Under the pieces are notes generated by a model. It worked only from the letters and a program-made list of their open reading frames with translations, searched no databases and was not told the DNA's origin. From assembly GCF_030512175.1 (NCBI RefSeq), contig NZ_JAULBL010000002.1, positions 244,049-308,048 of the forward strand: a stretch of DNA of 64,000 bases. Reading direction: 5' to 3'. Below are positions 1 through 8,369 of the stretch, in pieces. The translations under genes and the position numbers were made by a program. Numbering within the stretch: the first letter of the stretch is position 1; each line of letters opens with the position of its first letter. The stretch comes from Paeniglutamicibacter sulfureus (GTDB taxonomy: Bacteria > Actinomycetota > Actinomycetes > Actinomycetales > Micrococcaceae).

Positions 1-1
1 C

Positions 2-241
2 CCGGAACGTCCGGCCAGCGGTGTCCAATGGCTCCAGGCGGCCCAAAAGCAGGCGACCAGCCAACCACGCATCAGCCTCGAAGAAGAACACCACGCTACG
101 GACACCATGGCCGTGGTGTCCACCTGGCAATGGATCACCCCCGACGGGGACAGCTTCGCCGGTGAAAGCTACCTTTTCCACTTCACGTTCACCGACGAAA
201 AGCCCTACAAAATCCGTGATTACACCTACAGCAGCCGCTAG
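2..241 (+). CDS. C-terminal part of an unidentified protein, cut by the window edge
   Basis: An open frame runs from the window edge to the TAG at 239-241 (79 residues). It is followed 22 bp later by the parA-like start with a clear ribosome binding site, so the two are probably co-transcribed. The visible part has an acidic, charged stretch and then an aromatic-rich end (STWQWITPDGDSF ... YLFHFTF ... DYTYSSR). I do not recognise the family. Its place ahead of a ParA-like ATPase suggests a conserved plasmid-backbone protein, but that is inference from position only. Confidence 0.55.
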   Translation, partial: PERPASGVQWLQAAQKQATSQPRISLEEEHHATDTMAVVSTWQWITPDGDSFAGESYLFHFTFTDEKPYKIRDYTYSSR

Positions 242-263
242 ACAGAACCCAGGAGAACCTGAC

Positions 264-1706
264 ATGAGCACTCTGCAATCCAGCGTGGAAGCGACCTTGC
301 ATGAGGACGGCACCGCCAGCGTCACCATCGAGGGCCACCACCAGCACCTCGACACCGACACTGCCGAAACGGCACGCAGCAAGACACTGGACATCGTCAT
401 CGAACACGCACAAACCACCGGTGCCACGGTCAGGGCCCTCATGCACGACACCACCGGCCGGTGGCCCCTCCTGGTCCACCCCAACGGCACCGTGGAACCC
501 GACACGGAGAACATCGTCCCCGCCCCGGCACAGGATCCACCCACGGCAACCCCACAGGCCAAACGCCGCCAAGCCAACCCCGCTCCGGCCAAGCCACACG
601 CCGCAGAGGCCCCCGCACGGTCCGCAGCAGCGACAGCAGGGAAAGCACCCAAACCAACGAGAACCGGCAAGAATCCCTTCCTCCCGGACAGCCCCGAAGC
701 CCCGAACAAGCCGGAAGCCCCAGCCGAACTTCCCGGACGCCGCGAAGCACGCAGCTCTTTCCTTGTCACCGAAACAGTCGAGAAACCAGCGACCCGGGGA
801 TTGCGGGGCGTCCTCACCCGTGCCGGGATTCGAGTCAGCCCCGGCGACGCCGAGCGCGCCGAGCGGGCCGATGCACAGGCCGTGAGCCAGCACTGGCCAG
901 GACAGCGCACCATCGCCATCGTCAACGGCAAGGGCGGCGCTGGCAAGACCCCCACCACCGTGCTGTTGAGCGCCATCTTTGCCCGCTACGGCGGCGCAGG
1001 AGTCCTGGCATGGGATAACAACCAGACCCGCGGCACCTTGGGCTGGAGGACTGAGCAAGGACCCCACGAGGCCACCTTGCTGGAACTGCTGCCCGAAACC
1101 AACCGACTGCTCAGCACCAGCGCACAATCCGCGGACCTGGCGCACTTCGTGCACCACCAAACCCGCGACAAATACGACGTGCTGCGATCAAAGCCCATGG
1201 CCCTGGCCCACGAACAACGCATCGAGCCCGCCGACGTGGACGCCATCCACTCGGTGGCCGCCAAATACTACCGACTGATCTTCATCGACTCGGGCAACGA
1301 CGAATCGGACCCCATGTGGCTGCGCATGATCGACCACGCCGACCAACTCGTCGTGGCCACCAGCACCCGCAACGACCACGCAGAAGCAGGCGCACTGCTG
1401 CTGGAAGGGCTGGCCGAACGCAACGAACACTCCGCGAGACTTACCCGTGAAGCCGTAGCCGTTGTTTCCCAAGCCGATCCCAAGGCCACCCGTACCGACA
1501 TGGAAAGCGTCGCAAAGGGCTACGAAGCACTGGTGCGCCAAGCCGTACAGGTACCCCATGACCCGGCTCTGGTCGATGGCCAAATCTTCTACGAATCCCT
1601 ACGCCCAGCGACACAGCGCGCCTGGCTCGCCGCTGCAGCCGCAGTGGCAGGTGGCCTCAGCCGAAATCGGGCTCTGGGGAGGATCCGTACGGAAATTCAC
1701 GCTTAG
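264..1706 (+). CDS. ParA/MinD-like ATPase with long disordered N-terminus
   Basis: A 480-residue P-loop ATPase of the ParA/MinD superfamily, likely for plasmid partition or positioning. Residues from about 220 carry the deviant Walker A motif VNGKGGAGKT, then a Walker B-like segment LIFIDSGNDES. The first 200 residues are Pro/Ala/Lys-rich and probably disordered, giving twice the length of a minimal ParA. The start at 264 is chosen because AGGAG lies at 251-255; the frame stays open upstream to 21 but without a binding site. The last ten codons (GRIRTEIHA) lie in a Tn3-type end at 1676-1706, so the native C-terminus may have been replaced. No ParB gene follows. Family call is firm; exact role is inferred. 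Confidence 0.75.
   Translation: MSTLQSSVEATLHEDGTASVTIEGHHQHLDTDTAETARSKTLDIVIEHAQTTGATVRALMHDTTGRWPLLVHPNGTVEPDTENIVPAPAQDPPTATPQAKRRQANPAPAKPHAAEAPARSAAATAGKAPKPTRTGKNPFLPDSPEAPNKPEAPAELPGRREARSSFLVTETVEKPATRGLRGVLTRAGIRVSPGDAERAERADAQAVSQHWPGQRTIAIVNGKGGAGKTPTTVLLSAIFARYGGAGVLAWDNNQTRGTLGWRTEQGPHEATLLELLPETNRLLSTSAQSADLAHFVHHQTRDKYDVLRSKPMALAHEQRIEPADVDAIHSVAAKYYRLIFIDSGNDESDPMWLRMIDHADQLVVATSTRNDHAEAGALLLEGLAERNEHSARLTREAVAVVSQADPKATRTDMESVAKGYEALVRQAVQVPHDPALVDGQIFYESLRPATQRAWLAAAAAVAGGLSRNRALGRIRTEIHA
1676..1706 (+). repeat. Solo Tn3-type terminal repeat at the parA 3' end
   Basis: The sequence begins GGGGAGGATCC and runs through GTACGGAAATTCACGCTTAG, the layout of a Tn3-family end (GGGG outside, ACGCTAAG-like inside). 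The core CGGAAATTCAC recurs at 52079-52096 and, inverted, at 52143-52162. It supplies the last codons and stop of the ParA-like gene. No transposase matching this end type is visible nearby. Confidence 0.55.
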
Positions 1707-2112
1707 GACGTTGCGGTGTTGATTTCCGGCATAATACGCACTCGTTCAGGATCCAGCGATATGAACCCGTTGCGTCGCTCGGCACAAAAATTTGCCTTGG
1801 ACAGCTGTGTGGGAATCCCGCGGGTTCGCCTCGATTACGACAGACTGAGGGGGCCTCCCCCGACCCTTTTATTAAACCGATAATAAATATTATGTCAACT
1901 AATAAAGAGACTATTTGCAAAACGTGCAGGTACTCCGTTTTAGATACCTTGATCGTGTTTAGACCAACCGCGTTCTGACCTGTTGTTCTATGCTCGCTTC
2001 TCCGAAGGCTGCATGGGGCGTCAGATTGACGCGCGCTGCCGTGGTTTCAGCTTGCGACAACTGTTTTCACGTTTGGCTATTGCATTTCTTGCGGGTTGTC
2101 TGCATTATTTCC

Positions 2113-2138
2113 ATCCATGCATGCATGCATGCATGGAT
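2113..2138. repeat. 26-bp perfect palindrome built on GCAT repeats
   Basis: The stretch from ATCCATGC to GCATGGAT is a perfect self-complementary palindrome formed by reiterated ATGC units. It could extrude as a cruciform or be a protein binding site. No gene flanks it closely. Confidence 0.7.
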
Positions 2139-2623
2139 CCCTCGTCGTGTGCCGCTCTGGGATTTCCGTCTTGGTTCAAGGTGATCCGGCCGTAGCCGTC
2201 GTCGCTGGTAGCCCCGACCCAGAACCAATAGCCCTCCGGAGGCGGGCCTTTGATCACCTTTGCCCATAACCGTCATTTCCCCCATGGATTACCTCTTGGT
2301 GAGGAATCGCAACTTTCGGGACCGGACTCGGGAGGTTGCCTCACTATGTATAGTCAAGAGTCCAATACGCGGTTCCCCTCCCTGTCCATACAGTCAGTAG
2401 AACCTCGGCAGAATAGCCGACACCAAGAACGCCAGGCGAGTGGCGTTTCCGGGCATCACTTCCAGCACGCCAGGACGATGCCAGTCCCCCAGACTTAACC
2501 CCAAGTTGGTCAGCATCAGGGCACCCCGCCAAATGTTTCCCCCCAAGAGGCATTTGGCACTCAAGTTTCCCCGGCGGCTACTTTCCCAAGGGTAGCCGCC
2601 CTCGGCATCGCCGGGCGTGCTGA

Positions 2624-2731
2624 TGCTTGTTGCTTACCCACATCGACCTCAAGTACGGAGCCGCACCAAAACTCATCCGCCTCGCCAAGTCAGGGATCAT
2701 CAGAATCGCCACCAAGGGCAAGAACGGATGA
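2624..2731 (+). pseudogene. Possible C-terminal coding relic
   Basis: After a stop at 2621-2623 the frame reads CLLLTHIDLKYGAAPK followed by a Lys/Ile-rich end (LAKSGIIRIATKGKNG) and TGA at 2729-2731. The composition is protein-like and the frame has no start codon, so it may be the tail of a decayed gene, perhaps a transposase or site-specific DNA-binding protein. Identification is not possible by eye. Confidence 0.2.
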
Positions 2732-3282
2732 AAACCCTAGGGCTTCGCGTGGTCTCTCCCGTCCGCCCACGCCTACGGGTCAGCTTTACGGAGCCGCACG
2801 CACGGCGCCGGTCGGCGTCAGCGGCCGTGAGCACGCGAATGGCTGGCTCAGCCCGGTGCATTTTTGCAAAGACGTCGGCGAGTAGCTCGATGCATCCCCA
2901 CCGACCCTTACATCCCAGGATGAAAAAGTACGGCACCGTGGTCGAGAGTACGGCCGGGGTTTGCCCACACGATCCCCCGCTCGGCAAGCCCCGGCCCCTG
3001 AAAGAGGGCTCCCCCAAGAATCCCCCAGCTCCCTTGCAACTTCTTAGCGCTGGAATGGCCTACTTAGAGTTGACGAAACACAACTCCCGGTGTCCTTCCA
3101 TGCTGTGGACATAGTTTCAGGTCGGGTCATCGGTCCCATAGGCCCGAATCCCTCGGGGGTTTCCCGCGGGCATCCCGGGCGTTGGCGGGAACCGGGATCA
3201 GCGATCGACGGTGCCTGAGATGAAAGCTCTAGCATGCCCAATGCCGCGGGCAAGACCCAGCCCAGACACTGAAGCATCAAAC

Positions 3283-3317
3283 AACGGGGGCCGAACAATA
3301 TGTGTTCGGCCCCCGTT
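3283..3317 (-). terminator. Rho-independent-type terminator of the 2-hydroxyacid dehydrogenase gene
   Basis: A perfect 15-bp stem (3283-3297 with 3303-3317, arms AACGGGGGCCGAACA) has a 5-nt loop. On the minus strand it lies 60 bp past the stop of the dehydrogenase gene and is followed by TGTTTGATG, a weak T-tract. Confidence 0.8.
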
Positions 3318-3377
3318 CGCCATCACCCACTGCCGGACAGCGGGTCCCTTCGCAGAGGGCAGGGGTAGGTGCAAATC

Positions 3378-6323
3378 CTATGATGCCTCGTGCAAAGACG
3401 GGGTCTGTGGCTCTAGGTCATTCAACCGCGCAGCGACAAGTACCTGTGCCAGGTGCATTCCCGAGGCGTCAGTGCCCTCGGAAATCTGGGTTCGACAGGA
3501 GAACCCGTCAGCCAGCACGAAATCTCCCTCGGCACGTCCGCGGATCGCTGGGAAGAGCTCGCGTTCGCCGAGGGAACGGGAGAGCTCGGCGTGCCCGGGT
3601 TCGAAGCCCCAGTTACCTGCCAGTCCGCAGCAGCCCGTCTCGATCTCGCGTTCGTTAATGCCAACAGCGGCCAACACCTTGGAAGATGGTAAGTGGTCGC
3701 CTTGGGAGCGTTCGTGGCAGTGCACTTGGGAGACGGCACCAACATTGAGTGTGCCGAAAGGCCATGCCGCACTCGGTTTCCCGTCGACCGGCACGTGTTT
3801 GGCCACCAGTTCACCGAATGGCACCATCGCTGCGGCCAGCGCAGCGGCACGCGGGTCGTTCGGTACGAGTTCGGTGATCTCGTGTCCCAGCATCACGGTG
3901 CAGGATGGTTCCAGTCCGATGACCGGGTAACCGGCATCTAGCAGCGGTTCCATGACTTTGAGCGTGTGACGAATGACCTTGCGGGCCGCATCCAGTTGTC
4001 CAGTGGAGTGCCATGTGAGTCCGCAGCAGACGAATCCGTCAGGGATGACAACCGTGTATCCCAGGGCCTCGAGCACTTCGACGGCTGCCTTGCCGGGGCC
4101 GGTGTCCAGGTGGTTGTTGAAGGAGTCGGGCCAAAGCACCACGGTCTTGTCCGGGCTTGAAGGGGCACTGCCTCGCTTCCTGGACCACGCCTGCAGGGAC
4201 TCCGGCGCAAATGCGATCATGTTGCGGGTTGGTTCGATGCCACCGAGCTTCTTGACCAGCATTTCCATTGGTTTGAAGCGTAGGAGCGCATTGGTGGCAT
4301 TTGCAGCCCCCGGGATCGAGTGCAGGATTCTGGTGAGCACCGGTAGCCAGCCCATGGTGTAGTGGGCCATGGGGCGTAGGCGCTTTTCGTAGAACCTGTG
4401 CAGGAACTCGGATTTGTACGTGGCCATGTCCACGTTGACCGGGCATTCGGAGGCACACGCCTTGCAGGAGAGGCACAGGTCCAGGGCTTCCTTGACTTCT
4501 TCGGACTTGTAGGCCGAGGGAAGGGATTCGCCGCGGAACATTTCGGAGAGCACTCGAGCGCGGCCGCGGGTGGAGTGCACCTCGTCGCCGGTGGCTTGGA
4601 AGGATGGGCACATAGCCCCCTCGGCGGAACGACAGGCTCCCACACCGACGCAGCGGTTCACGCCGTTGACCAGCGAACCCTTATCTCGAGTGAGAACATG
4701 CACCGGCAATAGTTCGTGTTTGCGTTGCCCTGGCCCGGGGCGTAGCCGGTCATCGATCTTCTCAGGGTCGATAAGCACTCCGGGGTTAAAGATGCCGGTG
4801 GGGTCGAAGATCTTCTTGAAGCCCTTGAAGGCGTCAAGCACCTCGGGGCTGTAGATGCGGTCCAGCAATTCGGACCGGGCACGCCCGTCGCCGTGTTCGC
4901 CGGAGAGCGATCCACCGTAGCGGGCGACGGTTTCGGCGGCGGCTTCCATAAAGGAGCGGAAAACTGCCAGGCCTTCCTCGGTGCCCAGGGTGAAGGAAAT
5001 ACGCACGTGCACGCAGCCCTCGCCGAAATGGCCGAAGGGAATGCCACGCAGGCCGTGCTCGGCCATCAGCGCGTAGAGGTCACGCAGGTAGTCCGCCAGG
5101 TGCTCGGGCGGCACGGCCGAGTCCTCCCAGGACGGCCAGGCCTCCCCGCCATCGGGCAATCGGGTGACGATTCCGGCCGAGGCCTCGCGGATGCGCCACA
5201 GGGTCCGGACGGCTCCGGGATCGGCGACGACCACCGCATCAATCGCGGCAACGGAGTCGGCGTCCAAGTATTCGACGGCCAAGGCGTCGGCGATAGCTTG
5301 GGCCTCTACGGGTGTGCGCCCCGCAGTTTCGCAGTAGAGCCAGCCGCCGGCCTTTTCCACGCCGTTGGCGTACCCTCCGGCCATGCCGGGAAGTTCGGAG
5401 CCGGCAAGTTCTTGTCCGGGACGTGAACGCAGCGCATCGAGCAAATCACCGCCCATGCCCTCAGCAGTGGTGATGCCCGGACGGCGCATGGTCGCTGCAG
5501 CGGCTGCCGCGTCGAAGACGGTTTCAAAGGCAAGCACTACAAGCGCTGTGGCCTTGGGCTTTTTCACAAGCTTGACAGTGAGTTCGGTGATCACGCCGCA
5601 GGTGCCTTCGGTGCCGGCGAAGGCTCGGGCCGTGTTGAACCCGTTTTCCGGCAGCAGGTAATGCAGGCCGTAGCCGGAGACCTGGCGCGGGAAGCGGCCA
5701 AGCTCGGTGCGCAGCGGGGCAAGGTTCCCATCACGTAGCTTCTTCAATTCGACATTGAGCTGGTGGTTGTCTGTGCCGGTGGAGCCGAGAGTGACGGTTG
5801 ATCCGTCGGAGAGCATGACCCTGACCGATTCGACGTTATCCGCCGCGGTACCCCAGGCCAACGAGTGCGATCCGCAGGCATTGTTCGCAACCATGCCACC
5901 GACGGTGCAACGGCTGTGCGTAGAGGGATCCGGGCCATAGGTGAGGCCGAACTCGGCTGCCGCGTCGCGCAATTGATCGCAAATCACCCCGGGCTGGATA
6001 CGGGCAGTCTGGGCAACCGGATCGATCTCCAGGATCCGGTTGAAGTACCGCGAGGTGTCAAGGACCAGACCCTCGCCGATGGCATTGCCCGCCACCGAAG
6101 TGCCGCCACCTCGGCTGGTCACACTCATCCCCTCGGCCGCAGCGTAGGCAATCGCCTCAGCAATGTCCTTCTCGCTGCGGACCTCGAGAATGGCCGCCGG
6201 CAGCCGGCGGAAGATGGAGGCGTCCGAGACGTATGCGGCGCGGGCTGTCATGTCCGTGCGCAAACGCGATCGAATGTTGGTTTCTGCAGGGGTGGCGGGT
6301 GACGTCAGCGGAAGAAGTTCCAT
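3378..6323 (-). CDS. FAD- and Fe-S-containing 2-hydroxyacid (D-lactate/D-2-hydroxyglutarate type) dehydrogenase
   Basis: A 981-residue fusion like YdiJ or GlcD-GlcF fusions, oxidising a D-2-hydroxyacid and passing electrons to the respiratory chain at the membrane face. The N-terminal half has the PCMH-type FAD-binding domain (RGGGTSVAGNAIGEGLVLDTS, about residues 70-90) and an FAD-oxidase C-terminal domain. Near residues 560-640 are two ferredoxin-type clusters (CVGVGACR...MCPSF and CLSCKACASECPV). The C-terminus has two CCG domains (FVCCGLTWH and ETGCCGLAGNWG). The length matches the family (about 1000). It stands divergent from the GntR gene at 6438, which probably controls it. The exact substrate cannot be read from the sequence. 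Confidence 0.88.
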   Translation of the reverse strand: MELLPLTSPATPAETNIRSRLRTDMTARAAYVSDASIFRRLPAAILEVRSEKDIAEAIAYAAAEGMSVTSRGGGTSVAGNAIGEGLVLDTSRYFNRILEIDPVAQTARIQPGVICDQLRDAAAEFGLTYGPDPSTHSRCTVGGMVANNACGSHSLAWGTAADNVESVRVMLSDGSTVTLGSTGTDNHQLNVELKKLRDGNLAPLRTELGRFPRQVSGYGLHYLLPENGFNTARAFAGTEGTCGVITELTVKLVKKPKATALVVLAFETVFDAAAAAATMRRPGITTAEGMGGDLLDALRSRPGQELAGSELPGMAGGYANGVEKAGGWLYCETAGRTPVEAQAIADALAVEYLDADSVAAIDAVVVADPGAVRTLWRIREASAGIVTRLPDGGEAWPSWEDSAVPPEHLADYLRDLYALMAEHGLRGIPFGHFGEGCVHVRISFTLGTEEGLAVFRSFMEAAAETVARYGGSLSGEHGDGRARSELLDRIYSPEVLDAFKGFKKIFDPTGIFNPGVLIDPEKIDDRLRPGPGQRKHELLPVHVLTRDKGSLVNGVNRCVGVGACRSAEGAMCPSFQATGDEVHSTRGRARVLSEMFRGESLPSAYKSEEVKEALDLCLSCKACASECPVNVDMATYKSEFLHRFYEKRLRPMAHYTMGWLPVLTRILHSIPGAANATNALLRFKPMEMLVKKLGGIEPTRNMIAFAPESLQAWSRKRGSAPSSPDKTVVLWPDSFNNHLDTGPGKAAVEVLEALGYTVVIPDGFVCCGLTWHSTGQLDAARKVIRHTLKVMEPLLDAGYPVIGLEPSCTVMLGHEITELVPNDPRAAALAAAMVPFGELVAKHVPVDGKPSAAWPFGTLNVGAVSQVHCHERSQGDHLPSSKVLAAVGINEREIETGCCGLAGNWGFEPGHAELSRSLGERELFPAIRGRAEGDFVLADGFSCRTQISEGTDASGMHLAQVLVAARLNDLEPQTPSLHEAS

Positions 6324-6357
6324 GACAAAGGCCTCTCTTAGGACGGGTGAAACCAGA

Positions 6358-6399
6358 GTAACATGTTACGTGCATTCCGATTATGTCGATATCGGAATG
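6358..6399. promoter_or_regulatory. Candidate operators in the dehydrogenase/GntR divergent promoter
   Basis: The 114-bp divergent intergenic region holds a perfect 12-bp palindrome GTAACATGTTAC (6358-6369) and an inverted repeat CATTCCGAT / ATCGGAATG (6373-6381 and 6391-6399). Both are typical in size and place for a GntR-type operator; assignment to the GntR protein at 6438 is inferred. Confidence 0.55.
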
Positions 6400-6437
6400 T
6401 CGAACGTCCAGACCAGTCAAGGTGAGATAATCAGGAA

Positions 6438-7166
6438 ATGACTAGTTCCGATTCCCCTTCACTGCCGAATCGCGGTGCAACCTTGACCGAGCAGGTCATG
6501 GATTTTGTGCGCACCGCCGTAGTTTCCGGGGACCTCGAAGTGGGCAAGCTTTACAGCGTCTACCAACTTGCGCAGTCGTTGAATATTTCCCGGTCCCCCG
6601 TGCGTGATGGGCTCTTGCGTCTGGAGGAAGCGGGACTGATCGAGTTCTCCCGCAATCGTGGATTTCGCGTCATCCCCACAAGCCCGTACGACGTGGCTGA
6701 AATCTTCTCGTTGCGCTTGGCGCTGGAGGTTCCGGCCGCGGCACGGGCCGCGGCCGCGCGCACCGACGAGCTGGTCGAACGGTTCGCTTTGCTGGAAGAG
6801 AAGATGTGCGCCGCCGCTTCCATGGGTTCAGAGGACGATTTCTTCGCCCTTGACCAGGAACTACACGATTTGATCCTGGGTGCTGCCCGCTCCAACCGAG
6901 GACGCGAGATCGTCAATAGGCTACGTGTGGCGACCCGTTTACTGGGAGTCTCGACAGCGGGCAAACAACGCACGATGAATGACATCATCGCCGAGCACTC
7001 GCCCATCATCGAAGCCATCACGGCAGGCGACAAAACAGCGGCCGCAACGGCAATGAGAGAACACCTCTCCACTACCGGTCGACTTTTGGTAGCCCAAGCC
7101 GTCGAAGGACAGAATTTCGCGGTGGATCCCGAAGCCCTGTGGCTGGAACTCACCGACTGCTATTAG
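6438..7166 (+). CDS. GntR-family (FadR subfamily) transcriptional regulator
   Basis: A 242-residue regulator. The N-terminal winged helix-turn-helix (residues 15-80) reads LTEQVMDFVRTAVVSGDLE ... YQLAQSLNISRSPVRDGLLRLEEAGLIEF, the classic GntR signature. An all-helical FCD ligand-binding domain follows (FSLRLALEVPAAARAAA ... LHDLILGAARSNRGREIV). FCD regulators of this type often sense organic acids. It is divergent from the 2-hydroxyacid dehydrogenase with two palindromes between them, so it most likely represses that gene until a hydroxyacid binds. The start is the ATG at 6438; a GGTGAG motif lies upstream. Confidence 0.88.
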   Translation: MTSSDSPSLPNRGATLTEQVMDFVRTAVVSGDLEVGKLYSVYQLAQSLNISRSPVRDGLLRLEEAGLIEFSRNRGFRVIPTSPYDVAEIFSLRLALEVPAAARAAAARTDELVERFALLEEKMCAAASMGSEDDFFALDQELHDLILGAARSNRGREIVNRLRVATRLLGVSTAGKQRTMNDIIAEHSPIIEAITAGDKTAAATAMREHLSTTGRLLVAQAVEGQNFAVDPEALWLELTDCY

Positions 7167-7225
7167 TACTCCGGTCGACCAACAAGGACCGTTGCTGAGT
7201 TCTGGCCCAAAATGAATCGATGCGT

Positions 7226-7256
7226 TTATTGCAACGGTTGATTGCAGTTATTGCAA
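7226..7256. promoter_or_regulatory. Phased direct repeats TTATTGCAA
   Basis: TTATTGCAA occurs at 7226-7234 and 7248-7256, 22 bp apart (two helical turns), about 120 bp ahead of the hydrolase start at 7378. This is a plausible binding site for a dimeric activator such as the neighbouring IclR protein. Confidence 0.4.
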
Positions 7257-7377
7257 ATCACGTCGATAGTTGTTTTTGTGATTGAGACGCAAGACACATT
7301 GCGGCTCGGGATGGTCACGGACACCAAATTGCGCACCAGCCGATGTGTTGGGGACAGCGTTTTCGACGGAGGAAAAC

Positions 7378-8298
7378 ATGATTGAAAAGCAAACGACGTT
7401 CTTTAGCGAAGGCAGTCGACTTCAGGCCACGCTGTACTACCCCGACAATGTTTCGGGCCCCGAGCCGCGGCCAGCGCTGATCATCAACTCGGGATACCAG
7501 GGATTCAATGAGTTCTACCCGAAGATGTTTGCCGAGCTGATGACGCAGCACGGCTACATTTGCCTGGGGTTCGACTACCGCGGCATGGCCGACAGTGAAG
7601 GCCCCAAGGGCCGAGTCCTGATCGAAGAGCAAGCAGTCGATATCCGCAACGCCATTACGTTCCTGCAGACTCAGCAGGATGTCGATGATGCGCAGATCGG
7701 ACTCATCGGATGGGGCATGGGTGCCGCTAACGTGGTTCTCGCCGCGGAAAAGGCACAAAACGTTGCGGCGGTGGCGTCCCTGAACGGCTTCTACAAGGGC
7801 GAGCGCTGGCTTGAGTCCATCCACTCGGAGGCCGAATGGACCAAGCTACTGCAAGATGTTCGAGAGGACCGCATCCAGCGCGTGCTGGAAGGCGAGTCGC
7901 GACTTGCCGACACCTTCGAGCACTACCCCCTGGACCCGGCAACCGACGATTACGTGCAGAAGGAACTCGCACAGGTCTACGGATTCGGGCACCCGACGCG
8001 GATCCAGTTCACGGAATCAATCCTGGACCTGAACGTGGAAAAACACGTTGCGAACCTAGGCGGCACTCCGCTGTTTATCGGGCACGGCACCAACAATGCC
8101 CTGCACCCGTACGCAGAAGCCGAGGGCCTCTACGAGGCGGCGGTAATGCCGAAAACGATTTACAGCATCGATGGCCGACACAACGATTTCATGTACGTCG
8201 ACCACCCCGTCTTCATCGAGCTGTGCGAACGCCTCAACGAGTTCTTCGCGCAGGCATTTGTGCAGAGCTCCGGATCGGTACGCGGCGTTTCAGCCTAG
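7378..8298 (+). CDS. Alpha/beta-hydrolase-fold protein with altered nucleophile elbow
   Basis: A 306-residue protein of the dienelactone hydrolase-like alpha/beta-hydrolase group. The oxyanion region is INSGYQGFNEFYP; FDYRGMADSEGP follows strand 4; a C-terminal GRHNDFMY supplies the expected histidine. The nucleophile elbow reads IGWGMGAAN, where the usual Gly-X-Ser-X-Gly has Gly in place of Ser, so the classical triad is missing. The protein may use another mechanism or be non-catalytic. The start at 7378 is preceded by GGAGGA at 7369-7374; an in-frame start at 7282 is unlikely. It lies just upstream of the IclR gene and the OpuB-nitrilase operon and may belong to that pathway. Confidence 0.75.
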   Translation: MIEKQTTFFSEGSRLQATLYYPDNVSGPEPRPALIINSGYQGFNEFYPKMFAELMTQHGYICLGFDYRGMADSEGPKGRVLIEEQAVDIRNAITFLQTQQDVDDAQIGLIGWGMGAANVVLAAEKAQNVAAVASLNGFYKGERWLESIHSEAEWTKLLQDVREDRIQRVLEGESRLADTFEHYPLDPATDDYVQKELAQVYGFGHPTRIQFTESILDLNVEKHVANLGGTPLFIGHGTNNALHPYAEAEGLYEAAVMPKTIYSIDGRHNDFMYVDHPVFIELCERLNEFFAQAFVQSSGSVRGVSA

Positions 8299-8323
8299 GA
8301 ATTCATGTCGAGATGTTCTTTTA

Positions 8324-8338
8324 GCAACACTGTGTTGC
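8324..8338. promoter_or_regulatory. Palindrome upstream of the IclR gene
   Basis: GCAACAC-T-GTGTTGC forms 7-bp arms around one base, 32 bp before the IclR start. IclR proteins commonly autoregulate from such sites; the link is inferred. Confidence 0.5.
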
Positions 8339-8369
8339 GAAGATCACATCACACACCTAGTATCTGGGG

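Larger units (their letters stand above)
1707..3282. other. Gene-poor stretch with no convincing intact gene
   Basis: About 1.6 kb between the ParA-like gene and the terminator of the next gene. Open frames here are short, overlap on both strands and show no recognisable domains. The stretch holds a 26-bp palindrome, a possible coding relic at 2624-2731, and AT-richer sequence near 1860-1920. It looks like decayed mobile or plasmid DNA lying inside the transposon-end junction at 1676-1706. Confidence 0.5.

Noticed and set aside
189..1160. Long minus-strand open frame opposite the ParA-like gene
   Set aside because: It lies wholly antisense to a gene with clear ATPase motifs, is Gly/Cys-rich from high-GC reverse reading, and has no domain.
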